Assembly (NCBI GenBank): GCA_944327625.1
Contig: CALVHL010000006.1
Coordinates: 36,697-100,696, forward strand
DNA: 64,000 bases
Direction: 5' to 3'
Origin: an uncultured Clostridia bacterium
GTDB lineage: Bacteria; Bacillota; Clostridia; Christensenellales; Borkfalkiaceae
A model generated the notes under the pieces. The model searched no databases. It saw only the letters and a list, made by a program, of their open reading frames with translations, and was not told where the DNA came from. The stretch's first letter is position 1. Every line of letters starts with the position of its first letter. Shown here one piece after another: positions 1 to 9,133 of the stretch. The position numbers were made by a program, and so were the translations under genes.

Positions 1-1414
1 TTGCGATCGCCTCGTCAATCTTTGCCTGATATTCTTCCTCTATCTCGGTTATCTTCTGCTTGTACTGTTCGAGCGTGGTGACGTTCTCGTCGGCATAGGT
101 CACGCCGTTCTTGCCGTCGATGAGTTTGAGGAAATTCTCGTTGCCCGTAGACTCAACGCCCTTGATGTCGGCGATGTTGACGAGGGCTTCCTCGCCTGCG
201 TACCAATCGACGAATACGTTAGCCGACTGTGCGGAAGAACCGCTGACGTCGGATATGGTGTAATAGATCTTGACAAGTCCGTAAACCCTGTTGCCGTCCT
301 CGTCGTTGATGTACTGCGACGGAACGAAGGTGTCGTCGTCCCTTATAACCCTTATTTCGGAGCTGGAAGTGACGGTCGTATACTTGGGAAGCGTTGCCTC
401 GTCTTCCTCGTCCTCCGCCGAATTTGTTGCGGCGTATTCAAAGTTCTCCGCCTTGTACTGGTCGCCCGAGAGCACGTAGAAATAGGAGGTCGAACGGGGC
501 GAGGATGCGAGCACGTCTATGAGCACGAAGTCGAAGTCATAGCTCGTGCCGTATTCGACGTAGGCGGGCGTCGAGGTGAAGCACATTACGGGAGGCTGAT
601 TGTCGATAACCTGCGTATAGTTATCGCCGCCGTCCTGGTCGTAGAGCTCGAAGGACTGGCCGTTGAGTTCGTACAGCTTCATCTCCGCCACGGCGTCCTC
701 GGCGTCGTCGGCAAACTTCGCGCTGAACGTCAGGGGGGTTGCCGCCTTGTCGCCGCTCGATACGTACTTTGCGTATGGCTTATACACGTTGACAAATTCG
801 GCATTGCCCGAAACGCCGTCCGAAGATACCTCTACCGTATAGGTGCCCTCCGAGAAGGAGCGGAACGCAATGGTGAAGCGGGCGTTTTCGGCAAGGTTGT
901 AGTTGCCGACGAGCGTCCTCGTCGCGTCGCTCTCGTCCGACTGTGCGACATAGACGCTTATCTTTTCGCCGTCGGGCACGAAGATGAGGAAGTTCTGGCT
1001 TACCTTATCCTCGCTTGCCACGTACTGCTGCGACTGGAAACCGATGGTATAGCTTTCAAAGTCGGTGCTTGCAAAGCCGATTACCATGGAGAAATATCTG
1101 TCCTGATATGCGCCCGTCTCGCCTTCTTCGGAAGCCGACTTCCAGAAATATGCGAGGTTCTTGCGGTAGGTGACCTTCTGGTCCTCGCCTATCCTGAACA
1201 TGGTGTAGGCGTGGCTTTCGCCCTCCCCGTCTTCTTCGAGGCCGTAGGTGACTTCCGCGCCGCGCACGGAGGTGTAGAACACGTTTGCGCCGTTGACGGT
1301 CACGTAGCGGTCAGCCGCATACGCGGTCGAGGGTGCGAACATTATCGCCGCAGCGATGAGGAACATCAGCACCGCCGTCAGCAATGTAATAATCGAAATC
1401 TTATATCTTTTCAT
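1..1414 (-). CDS. Secreted surface protein, N-terminal part (runs off window)
   Basis: An open frame starts at ATG 1414 and runs 471 codons to the left edge without a stop, so the C-terminus is outside the window. Residues 1-34 are a signal peptide: basic MKRYK, a long hydrophobic stretch, then a probable cleavage site near STAYAA. The remainder is soluble, rich in Tyr, Asp, Glu and Ser with only one visible cysteine, and has the alternating pattern of beta-sandwich stalk proteins. A short charged helical stretch (ITEIEEEYQAKI) lies at the edge. I do not recognise a catalytic family; an extracellular or wall-associated role is inferred from the signal peptide. It has its own promoter (1456-1484). 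Confidence 0.8.
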   Translation of the reverse strand, partial: MKRYKISIITLLTAVLMFLIAAAIMFAPSTAYAADRYVTVNGANVFYTSVRGAEVTYGLEEDGEGESHAYTMFRIGEDQKVTYRKNLAYFWKSASEEGETGAYQDRYFSMVIGFASTDFESYTIGFQSQQYVASEDKVSQNFLIFVPDGEKISVYVAQSDESDATRTLVGNYNLAENARFTIAFRSFSEGTYTVEVSSDGVSGNAEFVNVYKPYAKYVSSGDKAATPLTFSAKFADDAEDAVAEMKLYELNGQSFELYDQDGGDNYTQVIDNQPPVMCFTSTPAYVEYGTSYDFDFVLIDVLASSPRSTSYFYVLSGDQYKAENFEYAATNSAEDEEDEATLPKYTTVTSSSEIRVIRDDDTFVPSQYINDEDGNRVYGLVKIYYTISDVSGSSAQSANVFVDWYAGEEALVNIADIKGVESTGNENFLKLIDGKNGVTYADENVTTLEQYKQKITEIEEEYQAKIDEAIA

Positions 1415-1455
1415 CTTATAAAAACCCTAAGATTATTTTTCGGAATAGCTTTTCA

Positions 1456-1484
1456 ATTTTACAATAAGGAGCAGGGTTTGTCAA
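1456..1484 (-). promoter_or_regulatory. Sigma-A promoter of the secreted protein gene
   Basis: TTGACA at 1484-1479, a 17-nt spacer and TAAAAT at 1461-1456 on the minus strand. It predicts a start near 1449 and a leader of about 35 nt. Confidence 0.75.
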
Positions 1485-1548
1485 TAAGATTGCCTTGCGC
1501 CTTAACTTTTTTCACAATATTTTGAACTTTTAATGAGGTTTCAGCCGC

Positions 1549-2238
1549 TCAGATCTCTATTTTAAAGCGTTTCCACACGCCTTCGTCGACGGGCGGCTCT
1601 GCCTTGAAGCACATCTTTTCGCCCGTCGTGGGGTGCGTGAACCTTAAAAGATACGCCCAGAGAGCAAGCTTGCCCTTGACCGCGCGCTCGCCGCCGTAGC
1701 GCATATCGCCGTACACGGGACAGTTGATTGCCGACATCTGCACCCTTATCTGGTGCGTCCTGCCCGTATGCAGATTTATCTCGACGAGCGACAGCCCGTC
1801 CTTCTCCTCCAAGAGGTTATAGTCGAGCGAGGCGAACTTCGCGCCCTCCTCCGACTGAGTACAGACGTAGACGGTATTGTTTACCGTGTTCTTTCTGAGA
1901 TAGTTTTCGAGCGTAGCCGACGGCTTGCCGGGAACGCCGCAGAGCACGGCGAGATATTTCTTGCCGAACCCGCCCGTCTTCATCTGCTCGGTGAGCCGCG
2001 CCGCCGCCTTGCTGGTCTTGGCGTAGACCATAACGCCGCCCGTCGGCCTGTCGAGCCTGTGCACCAGCCCGACGAACGCATTGCCCTGCTTGTCGTATTT
2101 CTGCTTTATGTAGCGTTTTACGCAGTCGAGCAGGTTGTCGTCGCCGCTCTCGTCGGGACAGCAGGCAATGTTCTGCGGTTTGAGCACGACTATTATGTGA
2201 TTGTCCTCGTAAATGACTGTCAGATCCTTATCTTCCAT
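1549..2238 (-). CDS. RluA-family pseudouridine synthase
   Basis: 229 residues. It isomerises uridine to pseudouridine in rRNA or tRNA in the cytoplasm. The catalytic aspartate sits in the RluA signature HRLDRPTGG, and the downstream HTGRTHQIRV motif binds the target uridine. The protein is short for the family and has no N-terminal S4 domain, like RluC/RluA-type stand-alone enzymes, so the target position cannot be named. I chose ATG 2238 because it begins the conserved fold (MEDKDLTVIYEDNHI); longer starts run into the upstream methyltransferase gene. It follows that gene by 25 nt, so the two rRNA modification enzymes are probably co-transcribed. No Shine-Dalgarno sequence is visible in the gap. 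Confidence 0.88.
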   Translation of the reverse strand: MEDKDLTVIYEDNHIIVVLKPQNIACCPDESGDDNLLDCVKRYIKQKYDKQGNAFVGLVHRLDRPTGGVMVYAKTSKAAARLTEQMKTGGFGKKYLAVLCGVPGKPSATLENYLRKNTVNNTVYVCTQSEEGAKFASLDYNLLEEKDGLSLVEINLHTGRTHQIRVQMSAINCPVYGDMRYGGERAVKGKLALWAYLLRFTHPTTGEKMCFKAEPPVDEGVWKRFKIEI

Positions 2239-2263
2239 AAAAATTAACCGTTGAATGAATTTT

Positions 2264-3148
2264 TCAGCCGCGCGCGTCGCCGAAGGTATGCAGTCCGCTC
2301 GCCCCGCACGGAAGGGGAATACCCTCGTCGGTGGGCAGGCACACCTCGTAAGACTGCGTATTGCCGCCCCTGCCCGCAAGCCTGAGCGTCAGAATATTGT
2401 TGAGCACGGTGGGTTGAAGCCCCGTCGTGTAGCTGTTCAGAAGCACGAAAAGCGGATCGTCGGAGAGCACTTCGGAGCACAGCCCGACGAAATCGTACAG
2501 CGAGTCCTCTATCTTCCACATCTCGCCGCCCGGGCCCCTGCCGTAGCTGGGGGGATCCATGATTATCGCGTCGTAGCGGTTGCCCCGCCTTATCTCGCGC
2601 CGCACGAACTTGGCGCAGTCGTCGACTATGTAGCGTATGCCGCTGTCTATGCCCGAAAGTCTGGCGTTTTCGCCCGCCCGCTCGACCATGCCCTTGGCTG
2701 CGTCGACGTGGCAGACCTCAGCGCCCGCCTTGGCACAGGCGACGGTCGCGCCGCCCGTATAGGCAAAGAGGTTCAAGACCTTTACAGGTCTGTCGCCGCG
2801 CTTTTCCTTAGCAGAGGAAATAATCTGTCGCATTGCGTCCCAGTTTACCGCCTGCTCGGGGAAAAGCCCCGTATGCTTGAAGCCCATCGGCTTGACGAGA
2901 AAGCTTAAATCGCCGTAGTTTATCTGCCATTCGGCGGGAAAATTCTTTCTTATTTCCCAGCCCCCGCCGCCCTTTTCGCTGCGGTGGTAGACGGCGTTTA
3001 TGTTCTTATCCGCATAGAGGTCGACCGAACTTTTCCAGATAACCTGGGGATCGGGGCGGAGCAGAGTGACCTCGCCCCACCTTTCGAGCTTCATTCCGTC
3101 GCCCGTCGCCAATATGCGATAATCTTTCCAGCTGCCTGCAATCTTCAT
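2264..3148 (-). CDS. Class I SAM-dependent rRNA methyltransferase (RlmI-like)
   Basis: 294 residues. Probable 23S rRNA cytosine-C5-type methyltransferase of the PF10672 (Methyltrans_SAM) family. The SAM-binding motif LNLFAYTGG lies near residue 135, an acidic ribose-binding residue follows in VCHVDAAKG, and the catalytic loop is DPPSYGRG. The usual N-terminal PUA domain of RlmI is absent, as in the short family members. The start ATG 3148 is preceded by TTTACA-N17-TATAAT ending 7 nt upstream and no SD, so the transcript is probably leaderless. The pseudouridine synthase follows in the same direction. Confidence 0.85.
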   Translation of the reverse strand: MKIAGSWKDYRILATGDGMKLERWGEVTLLRPDPQVIWKSSVDLYADKNINAVYHRSEKGGGGWEIRKNFPAEWQINYGDLSFLVKPMGFKHTGLFPEQAVNWDAMRQIISSAKEKRGDRPVKVLNLFAYTGGATVACAKAGAEVCHVDAAKGMVERAGENARLSGIDSGIRYIVDDCAKFVRREIRRGNRYDAIIMDPPSYGRGPGGEMWKIEDSLYDFVGLCSEVLSDDPLFVLLNSYTTGLQPTVLNNILTLRLAGRGGNTQSYEVCLPTDEGIPLPCGASGLHTFGDARG

Positions 3149-3155
3149 AAATTCA

Positions 3156-3184
3156 ATTATAGAAGATTATATAAAAAATGTAAA
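3156..3184 (-). promoter_or_regulatory. Promoter giving a leaderless methyltransferase mRNA
   Basis: TTTACA (3184-3179), 17-nt spacer, TATAAT (3161-3156), then 7 nt to ATG 3148. The expected transcription start coincides with the start codon. Confidence 0.7.
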
Positions 3185-3260
3185 GCAAAAATCACGCCAA
3201 AAACTTGCGCGAAGGGCAGTTATTGCCGCCATTTCCGCCTTTTTGCGACCGACGAAGAAA

Positions 3261-3290
3261 GGGCGCGGAGAGCTTCCGCCCTCCGCGCCC
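3261..3290 (-). terminator. Terminator closing the phage-derived cassette
   Basis: A 10-bp stem (GGGCGCGGAG / CTCCGCGCCC) followed on the minus strand by a T-rich run (TTTCTT). It lies just after the last cassette gene. Confidence 0.65.
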
Positions 3291-3317
3291 CGCTCCCGCC
3301 GCAGTGCGGCACAAGGC

Positions 3318-3821
3318 TCAGCTTTCGTTCGCCAGCGAGGCGAAATAGTTGAACAGCGTATTGTAATAACTGCCGAGGTAGTCGAGCGCCACCTCGTCGG
3401 CGGCGAGCAGCGCAAGCCGCTCGTTGGGATCTTCTATTGTGAGGTAGTAGTCCCTGACCTGAATGTAGCGTTCGAGATAGCTCAGTTCATAGTCGACGAG
3501 ATAGCCCGAATCGTCGCTGCCGCTGTCGCCCGTCTCGCCGCCCGAAGTCGGCTCGCCGAGGCTCATGTTGAACATCAGCTGTTCTTTGAGAATTTCAACC
3601 TGATAGTTGTATTCCGCCGTCAGTTCTGCCTCCACCGCCGCATACAGCGACGAGTCGAAGACGTTGTTGTTGAGCGTTATCCTGCGGTATTCGGCGAGCT
3701 CGCTTTCAAGCTTGTGTTTGAGCTCGTTCTTGTTCTGCTGCGCCGTCCTCAGAAGTTTTAGCCTGACGGTCTCCAGCTCCTCCACTTCGGCTTCGGTAAT
3801 GTCGATTATGTCGAAAGTCAT
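3318..3821 (-). CDS. Last gene of phage-head cassette, helical protein of unknown function
   Basis: 167 residues, no recognised family. Residues 1-90 are strongly helical and charged (coiled-coil-like, with KNELKHKLESELAEY). They are followed by a Gly/Ser/Asp linker and a second helical region rich in Tyr and Leu. The ATG 3821 overlaps the TGA of the upstream gene (ATGA) and has the SD GGAGGTGA, so it is translationally coupled to the propeller-like gene. Its position at the end of the head module would suit a neck, internal or ejection-type protein, but that is position-based inference. A terminator follows at once. Confidence 0.75.
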   Translation of the reverse strand: MTFDIIDITEAEVEELETVRLKLLRTAQQNKNELKHKLESELAEYRRITLNNNVFDSSLYAAVEAELTAEYNYQVEILKEQLMFNMSLGEPTSGGETGDSGSDDSGYLVDYELSYLERYIQVRDYYLTIEDPNERLALLAADEVALDYLGSYYNTLFNYFASLANES

Positions 3822-5104
3822 GCCGTCACCTCCCATTCGGCTTCGAGGCGGTCGACGTCACATTCGCCGCTGACGACGAAGGTGAACGAACTGCCGCGCA
3901 TTCCCGCGCGGTGCTGTCCGAAGCCCGCAAAGGCGCGCTCCGTTCCGTCGGCGCACACCGTCACGGTGCAGTCGCCCGTGCCCGAGACGAATACGCTTTT
4001 AAGCGTCTTGATCCCGCCCGTGCCGAGGTCATAGTCCTTGGAAGTCCAGCGCTTGAGCATGTCGCCGCCGCCGAACATATCGCTCATGAAATAGGTGCTC
4101 TTGAAGCAGTGCGCGCCCTGCCCGTCGCGCCAGAAGTTGTCGACGTTTTCGCCGAACAGCGCGGTATATCCCGTGACGAGATCGTATTCGAGCACGTAGC
4201 TGTTGGTCGAAAGGCGCGTCTTGCACTCGAAATACAGATACCTGTCCTCGTACGCCGAGGGGCGAGCGAAGGAGTGCAATCCCTCCTTTCTGACGGGCGT
4301 GACGTTCCTGAGCGCCGAGCCGTCGAAGCTGAATATGCTCTCGCCAGCCGCGAAGAACAGCTTGTCGTCGCAGGCGACGGCGTAGGGGTTGGACATGGGT
4401 GCGCTGAACCCCGACGGCAGCGCATAGCCGACGGCGTAGTTGCGCGGATCGCCCAGAGCGCGGAGCACGGTTATGCCGTATTCCCTGAATACCACCACCC
4501 TGTCCTTGAAGGAATACATATTGACTATCTTGCCGAGCGAGGGATCGAGGCGGACATATCCCGCGCCGTCGGCGCTCTGCGTCCAGTCGTTGAGCGTCGT
4601 GCCCGACCACCGCACGAGGCTGTCCTCGGAATTATCGGCGACGAACAGCCGCTCGGCGTGGAAGCAGCCGCAGCGGGCGGTGAACGGCAGGTAGAGCTTT
4701 TCGAGGCTGGAAAGTCCGTTGACTATACATATCGTATTGCCGCCGACGAGGGTGAAAGTGCGCTCGCCGTCGTAGGCGGGAAAGCCCGAAAAGCGGACGT
4801 TCTTGCCGAGGTTGGCGATGAGCACGCTGAACTCGCTCATATCGTCGGTGAAGAAGGCATATACCTGCCCCGATTGCGCCGCGCCGTAGGTGTAGCCCGA
4901 CGCGGTTGCGGGCACTACCCTGTCGAGGGCGGATATTCTGTACGAGGGCGAGGAACGCGCGAACGAGAAGGACGCCTCTATTCCCCCGTCGGTCTGCCTG
5001 TACCCGAAATTGGAATACGAATTGTCGTCGCCGTCGCCTATAATAGTCTTTCTGACGACGCTCGTCGCGAGAGTCGTCGGCGAACGGAGAGGGCGTATCC
5101 TCAT
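3818..5104 (-). CDS. Phage neck/head-closure-like protein (beta-propeller type)
   Basis: 428 residues. The sequence has repeated blades of about 45-60 residues with hydrophobic/aromatic strands, for example LFVADNS, NDWTQSADG and LFFAAGESIFSFDG. This resembles the propeller-like neck and packaged-DNA stabilising proteins of podoviruses (P22 gp10 type). There is no signal peptide or membrane segment. ATG 5104 is chosen because GAGGAGG sits 7 nt upstream and because it overlaps the adaptor stop as ATGA; the open frame extends farther upstream only inside the adaptor gene. The assignment rests on fold-like appearance plus gene order (terminase, portal, capsid, adaptor, this gene). Confidence 0.6.
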   Translation of the reverse strand: MRIRPLRSPTTLATSVVRKTIIGDGDDNSYSNFGYRQTDGGIEASFSFARSSPSYRISALDRVVPATASGYTYGAAQSGQVYAFFTDDMSEFSVLIANLGKNVRFSGFPAYDGERTFTLVGGNTICIVNGLSSLEKLYLPFTARCGCFHAERLFVADNSEDSLVRWSGTTLNDWTQSADGAGYVRLDPSLGKIVNMYSFKDRVVVFREYGITVLRALGDPRNYAVGYALPSGFSAPMSNPYAVACDDKLFFAAGESIFSFDGSALRNVTPVRKEGLHSFARPSAYEDRYLYFECKTRLSTNSYVLEYDLVTGYTALFGENVDNFWRDGQGAHCFKSTYFMSDMFGGGDMLKRWTSKDYDLGTGGIKTLKSVFVSGTGDCTVTVCADGTERAFAGFGQHRAGMRGSSFTFVVSGECDVDRLEAEWEVTA

Positions 5105-5661
5105 ATCCACCTCCTCGGCGGTATTCTGCCGCGCACGGGGCTGCGGGCAAGCAGCAGCTCGATCTCCGCCCTGTACCGCCCCTCCCACATCTGCGAGGAA
5201 GCGGCGTCGCCGAGGACGAGGTAATATTCCGCCGCCATACCGTAGGTCACGAGCCTTTCGCCCACGTCGAATACGGGATAGGAAAACTTGTCATCTTCGT
5301 CGAGTTTTGAGGGCGCATACTCGTACTCGACGGTTATTTCGGGCGCGTCGGCGACGAGATAGTCGGGCAATATGTGCCAGGCAACCGCCTTTTTGCCGCT
5401 TCTTACCCTGTTTATCCTGACGGGCGGCTTGGTGAACAGCGCAAAGGCGTATCTGCCGTCGTCGGATGCCATATCCTCGGAATAGCCGAGGGGGAAATAC
5501 CCCCTCGCCAACTCGTCCGTGACAGCGTTGAGATAGGTCAGAAGCGCGCGTTTGAGCCTTGTCGTCTCATCGGTGAGCGTGCCCCCTTCCTCGACTGCGT
5601 CGGCGGCGTCCTCACGCCCGACCAGACGCATCGCGCTGATTATAACTTCCTTTACCGTCAT
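5101..5661 (-). CDS. Phage head-tail adaptor/connector-like protein
   Basis: 186 residues. The N-terminal half is helical (TVKEVIISAMRLVGRED), followed by a long helix ending in ARGYFPLGY. The middle is beta-rich, and a C-terminal helix contains a Tyr/Met-rich face (YGMAAEYYLVLG). This layout is typical of adaptor proteins that bind under the portal ring. Identity is inferred from size, layout and position directly after the capsid gene. The SD GGAGG lies only 4 nt before ATG 5661. Its stop overlaps the next start. Confidence 0.6.
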   Translation of the reverse strand: MTVKEVIISAMRLVGREDAADAVEEGGTLTDETTRLKRALLTYLNAVTDELARGYFPLGYSEDMASDDGRYAFALFTKPPVRINRVRSGKKAVAWHILPDYLVADAPEITVEYEYAPSKLDEDDKFSYPVFDVGERLVTYGMAAEYYLVLGDAASSQMWEGRYRAEIELLLARSPVRGRIPPRRWI

Positions 5662-5676
5662 AACGCCTCCTTAAAC

Positions 5677-6822
5677 TCAGCTGAGCACGATAGCGCCCTG
5701 AGCGCAGGGGCGCTTGCACACGAGCTCGGCATACTTCACGAGCGTGGCGGAATATGCCGCCTTGCCCGCAACCTGACGAAGAATTCTGCCGCCCTCGTCC
5801 TCTATCCACGCCCAGTCGCACAGCTGATTGAGCGCGAAGTCGTCGGTGTTGACGAAGTAAATTCTGTCGTCGGGGCAGAACTTGTCAGCATAGACGGGCA
5901 CGTCGTTGATGACTATGCTCGAATAGCCCGCCGCTATGTCTGCGGTGTTGACTATGCGGCGGCTGGACGACATGAGCGCGGCAATCTTCTTCCTTATCTT
6001 GTGAGAGCAGAGTATCATGTTGACCTTGCCGTCGTTGCTCTCCTCCAAGCCGTCGATGACGTCGATGAGGTCGCTTTCGGCAAGCGAGGCGAGCGCAACC
6101 GTCTTGACGTAGGGCTTGAAGTAGGGTTCGTCCGCCTTGGTATGCCCGTAGAGCGAAGTGCCGTCGAATATGCCCGCAAGTCCGATGAGCTCTTTATTTT
6201 CCGCGCCGACTATGGTTATCTTTTCGCCGCCCGAGAAGGTGGACGAGGCAAAGTCATGCTCGACGGTAATGGTCTTGGCGTCGACGTCGACGGCGGTTAT
6301 GACCGTCTCTACGGGCGAGCTCAGCCCGACGTTTACGGTAAGTCCGACGAAATAACTCTTTGCCGAGTTGACGGCGAGCACTTTCGCAGATTTTTTGGAC
6401 GTGACGGTGCAGATAAGCCCGTTTCCGTCGCCGTAGAGCATTCTCGCGAAGTTGGCCTTAGCGCCCGCGACGAGCCCCTCCATCTCGGCGTTGAGAAGGT
6501 TTACGAACGCGCCCGAGGTGTCGCCCGAAGCCCTCATCGCCTTGTCGGAAATTTCGATGGTGCCGTAGATATTTTTGAGGGGCAGCGTCACGCCGTAATA
6601 GCGGTTGCTTCTGGGCGAGGGCAGAGCGCCGTCCTCCGAGCCGGCCACAACCCCCTCCATAGAGCCCTTGGCAATGGCAAGTTTTACGTCCTTGCCGAAG
6701 ACGTTTTCGCTGGTCTTGGCGATAGCGTTGAAGAAAGGCGAGACTTCGCCGTTGAGCTGTGCGCTGACCGCGTCGAGATAGTAGTCCTTCAATGCAGCGT
6801 CTGCATTAGCAATAGTAATCAA
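5677..6822 (-). CDS. Phage major capsid protein
   Basis: 381 residues, the usual length for a HK97-fold coat protein. The N-terminus is ITIANADAALKDYYLDAV. A mid-region of alternating strands follows, with GTIEISDKAMRAS, where coat proteins carry the E-loop and spine helix. The C-terminal A-domain-like part contains DDRIYFVNTDDFALN. No catalytic function is expected; it would polymerise into an icosahedral shell. The start is TTG 6822, decided by GGGAGG with 8-9 nt spacing. It lies 3 nt after the scaffold-like gene. The frame is intact, with host-like codon use. Confidence 0.82.
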   Translation of the reverse strand: MITIANADAALKDYYLDAVSAQLNGEVSPFFNAIAKTSENVFGKDVKLAIAKGSMEGVVAGSEDGALPSPRSNRYYGVTLPLKNIYGTIEISDKAMRASGDTSGAFVNLLNAEMEGLVAGAKANFARMLYGDGNGLICTVTSKKSAKVLAVNSAKSYFVGLTVNVGLSSPVETVITAVDVDAKTITVEHDFASSTFSGGEKITIVGAENKELIGLAGIFDGTSLYGHTKADEPYFKPYVKTVALASLAESDLIDVIDGLEESNDGKVNMILCSHKIRKKIAALMSSSRRIVNTADIAAGYSSIVINDVPVYADKFCPDDRIYFVNTDDFALNQLCDWAWIEDEGGRILRQVAGKAAYSATLVKYAELVCKRPCAQGAIVLS

Positions 6823-6825
6823 TTA

Positions 6826-7287
6826 TTAGTCCTCCCTGTGATCGAAATAGTTTTTTGCAAGCAAGCCCGCTTCCTGTAAGTTCTTCGGGCTGACCTTGCG
6901 CGCGGCGACAACGCTGCCGCCGGTGACGAAGGGGACGCTGCGGCGGGCAAGCACGCCGGCGAGGTATTCCCCGATTATGGCGCTCTTTTGCTCGTCGCTT
7001 ATTTCGGGCGGGGCAATCGCGCCCGCCTCCCCCTTTTCGGTAACCGCCTGCGGGGGAGCGCTTCCGTTATCCGCTATCGCGGACGGGGCATTCTCCTTTG
7101 CCGCTCTTTCAAGGTCTCTCAGCCGCTGACTGCGTCGGGTGAATTCAGCTTCGAGAGCCGTATAGGCGTCCATCAGGGCCTGCACGTCCCTGAATTTGCC
7201 GAGATCTGCCGCGGCATCCTTCCTTTCCGCCGCTGCGGGTTCCGCCGTATTCGGCAATTCAGTCTTTTCTGTCAGGTTATCCGTCAT
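6826..7287 (-). CDS. Scaffold-like protein of the phage cassette
   Basis: 153 residues, acidic and Ala/Glu-rich. Residues 25-70 form a predicted coiled coil (LMDAYTALEAEFTRRSQRL), a Pro/Ala-rich linker follows, and a C-terminal segment carries the basic residues (RKVSPKNLQEAG). This composition and the place between portal and capsid match scaffolding proteins. No sequence motif is diagnostic, so the name is inferred. ATG 7287 lies 11 nt inside the end of the portal gene. Confidence 0.6.
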   Translation of the reverse strand: MTDNLTEKTELPNTAEPAAAERKDAAADLGKFRDVQALMDAYTALEAEFTRRSQRLRDLERAAKENAPSAIADNGSAPPQAVTEKGEAGAIAPPEISDEQKSAIIGEYLAGVLARRSVPFVTGGSVVAARKVSPKNLQEAGLLAKNYFDHRED

Positions 7288-9133
7288 TTCTTACCTCCGA
7301 AATTTTATTTTTATGCTGATTGAGGTGCGCCTCTATGCGCGCCTCCTGTTCCGCCGTAAGTTTTTCGCCCAGCAGGCAGGCGGTGTGTTCGGCTATGTGC
7401 ACGGCATGGTCGTCATAGTCCTTTATCTCCGCCTCCTTGCCCGCTTTGAGGGCGGCGTTTTCTGCGGCGCAGCGGGCGGCGTGCAGGGCGGTTATATCCC
7501 GTGCGCCCGAATAGCCCGCATAGCCGAGCGTCTGCAATATTCTGTTCTTGACCGTCGGGCTGACCTTGCCGTTCTCGTCGGTAAACAGCCCCCTGTCGTA
7601 CATCTCGTAGATGACCGTCCTGCGCTGTGCGGGCGAAAGGTTTAAGTCGCTGTCGGCTTCGAGAACGACGTCGTCGCTCGTGATGTCGCTGCCTCGGAAG
7701 CTTATTACCGCCAGTTCGCCGTTGCCGCCGACGTACCTCAAAAGCCGCAGATCGCCCGCGAACTGCTTATACAGCCGAAGCGCAAGCCTGCCCGTCTTTT
7801 TGAGCGCCGCCTTGATCTGGTCGTAGCAGACGTTGAGCCGCGCGTCGTCCTGCTCGAGCATGAGCTGCAAGCCCGTCGCCGAAGTGACCGAGTTGAAGCC
7901 GCTCGTCTCCTGCGAGTAGTCGGATATGCCCGATATTCGGTTGAATTCGCGCTGGAGCTTTTCCTCCTCCTGACTGAATTCGGAGGGAACGCCGCCGAGC
8001 GTCAGCATTTCGGGCGCGTTGCCGCCCTGTCTGTACACGATTATCTTGCCGGGGGCGAGCCCGTCCTCGGCGAGCTCGTCGGTGTCTACCGAGCCCTCCT
8101 CGACGGCTATCGCGCCCATAGATATGCGGTTGAGAAATTCGTGCTTGCGGTTCTTGACGGCGTTATACGCGCGCTGGACGGGTATGAGCCTGTCAATTAT
8201 GCTCGTGCCGAAGAAGCCGCCCGCGACGGGCATACAGCACTGCTTGACGAAGGGATAGCCCCTCTCCCCGCCCTCGCCGTTGAGGTAGGGAAGGCTGCCG
8301 TCGAACAGCAGTTCGCCGCCCGCGACTATGGTCAGCCTGCCCTCGGGATATTGCCAATTGGGGCGGCAATATCTTTCGATTACCAGCTCGTAGCCGTGCC
8401 TGACGTTGTGCGAAATTCCGCCGACCGTGCGGGAATGCGAGGGCGCGGACAGCGGGCAGAGCGCAAACTCGTCTACGTCCCTGCCTTTGAGCTTTACGCC
8501 GTAGGCGGCGTATATGTCGTCGGCGGAAACGGCGCGGGCGTGGATTATGCTCGGCTGGTTTTCGACCGTCTCCTCGGAGAGCGAGCAGGGGTAAATCTCG
8601 AACGGCGACAGCGCGACTATGCGCACCCTGCCCTCGCGCACGGCAGTGCCGTCCTCCGCCGTGCCTATGCCGTTGCCCGAATAGCTGTCCCAGATGACCT
8701 TATAGAACGCCGTGCCGCACGTCTCCGACCACACGGTAGCGCGGGATACGACCTCGTCCATGTCGCAGTCCTCGTTGAGCGCCGACAGTATTGCCGAGGA
8801 AAGCTTTGCCGCCTGCCTGTCGCGCTCGTCGTCCGAGGCCGCCCGCACCGCCAGCTTGGGGCGTATGCGCGAGAGCTTGGCGTTGCGCGTGTCCATTATG
8901 GGCGCAATGCAGTTGAACACCCGCCTTTCCTGCCAGGGGAACGACTTATCCTCGTCCTCCAGTTCGCCGAGGGCGTTTACGTCGCAGTACTGGTTGCCGC
9001 CCAGAAAGTTCATGTTGAGCTGCCAGCCGCGCTCGATGAGCCTGCGCTCCTCCTGCCTGCGCCTGAAATCGGCGTACACCTCGTCGGCTATCGCCTTCAA
9101 TTTCTTTTTTTCAAGTTTTTCTTCGTCAGTCAT
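7277..9133 (-). CDS. Phage portal protein
   Basis: 618 residues, within the range of podovirus-type portals. It would form the dodecameric ring through which DNA enters the head and on which the terminase docks. The N-terminal region has the usual basic helix and GWQLNMNFLGGNQYCDVN. The core contains an EFLNRISMGAIAVEEG-like clip/stem region, and a long helical C-terminal part follows. The frame is uninterrupted. SD AAGGAGG precedes ATG 9133, which overlaps the upstream 89-codon gene by 8 nt. Confidence 0.82.
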   Translation of the reverse strand: MTDEEKLEKKKLKAIADEVYADFRRRQEERRLIERGWQLNMNFLGGNQYCDVNALGELEDEDKSFPWQERRVFNCIAPIMDTRNAKLSRIRPKLAVRAASDDERDRQAAKLSSAILSALNEDCDMDEVVSRATVWSETCGTAFYKVIWDSYSGNGIGTAEDGTAVREGRVRIVALSPFEIYPCSLSEETVENQPSIIHARAVSADDIYAAYGVKLKGRDVDEFALCPLSAPSHSRTVGGISHNVRHGYELVIERYCRPNWQYPEGRLTIVAGGELLFDGSLPYLNGEGGERGYPFVKQCCMPVAGGFFGTSIIDRLIPVQRAYNAVKNRKHEFLNRISMGAIAVEEGSVDTDELAEDGLAPGKIIVYRQGGNAPEMLTLGGVPSEFSQEEEKLQREFNRISGISDYSQETSGFNSVTSATGLQLMLEQDDARLNVCYDQIKAALKKTGRLALRLYKQFAGDLRLLRYVGGNGELAVISFRGSDITSDDVVLEADSDLNLSPAQRRTVIYEMYDRGLFTDENGKVSPTVKNRILQTLGYAGYSGARDITALHAARCAAENAALKAGKEAEIKDYDDHAVHIAEHTACLLGEKLTAEQEARIEAHLNQHKNKISEVRNDG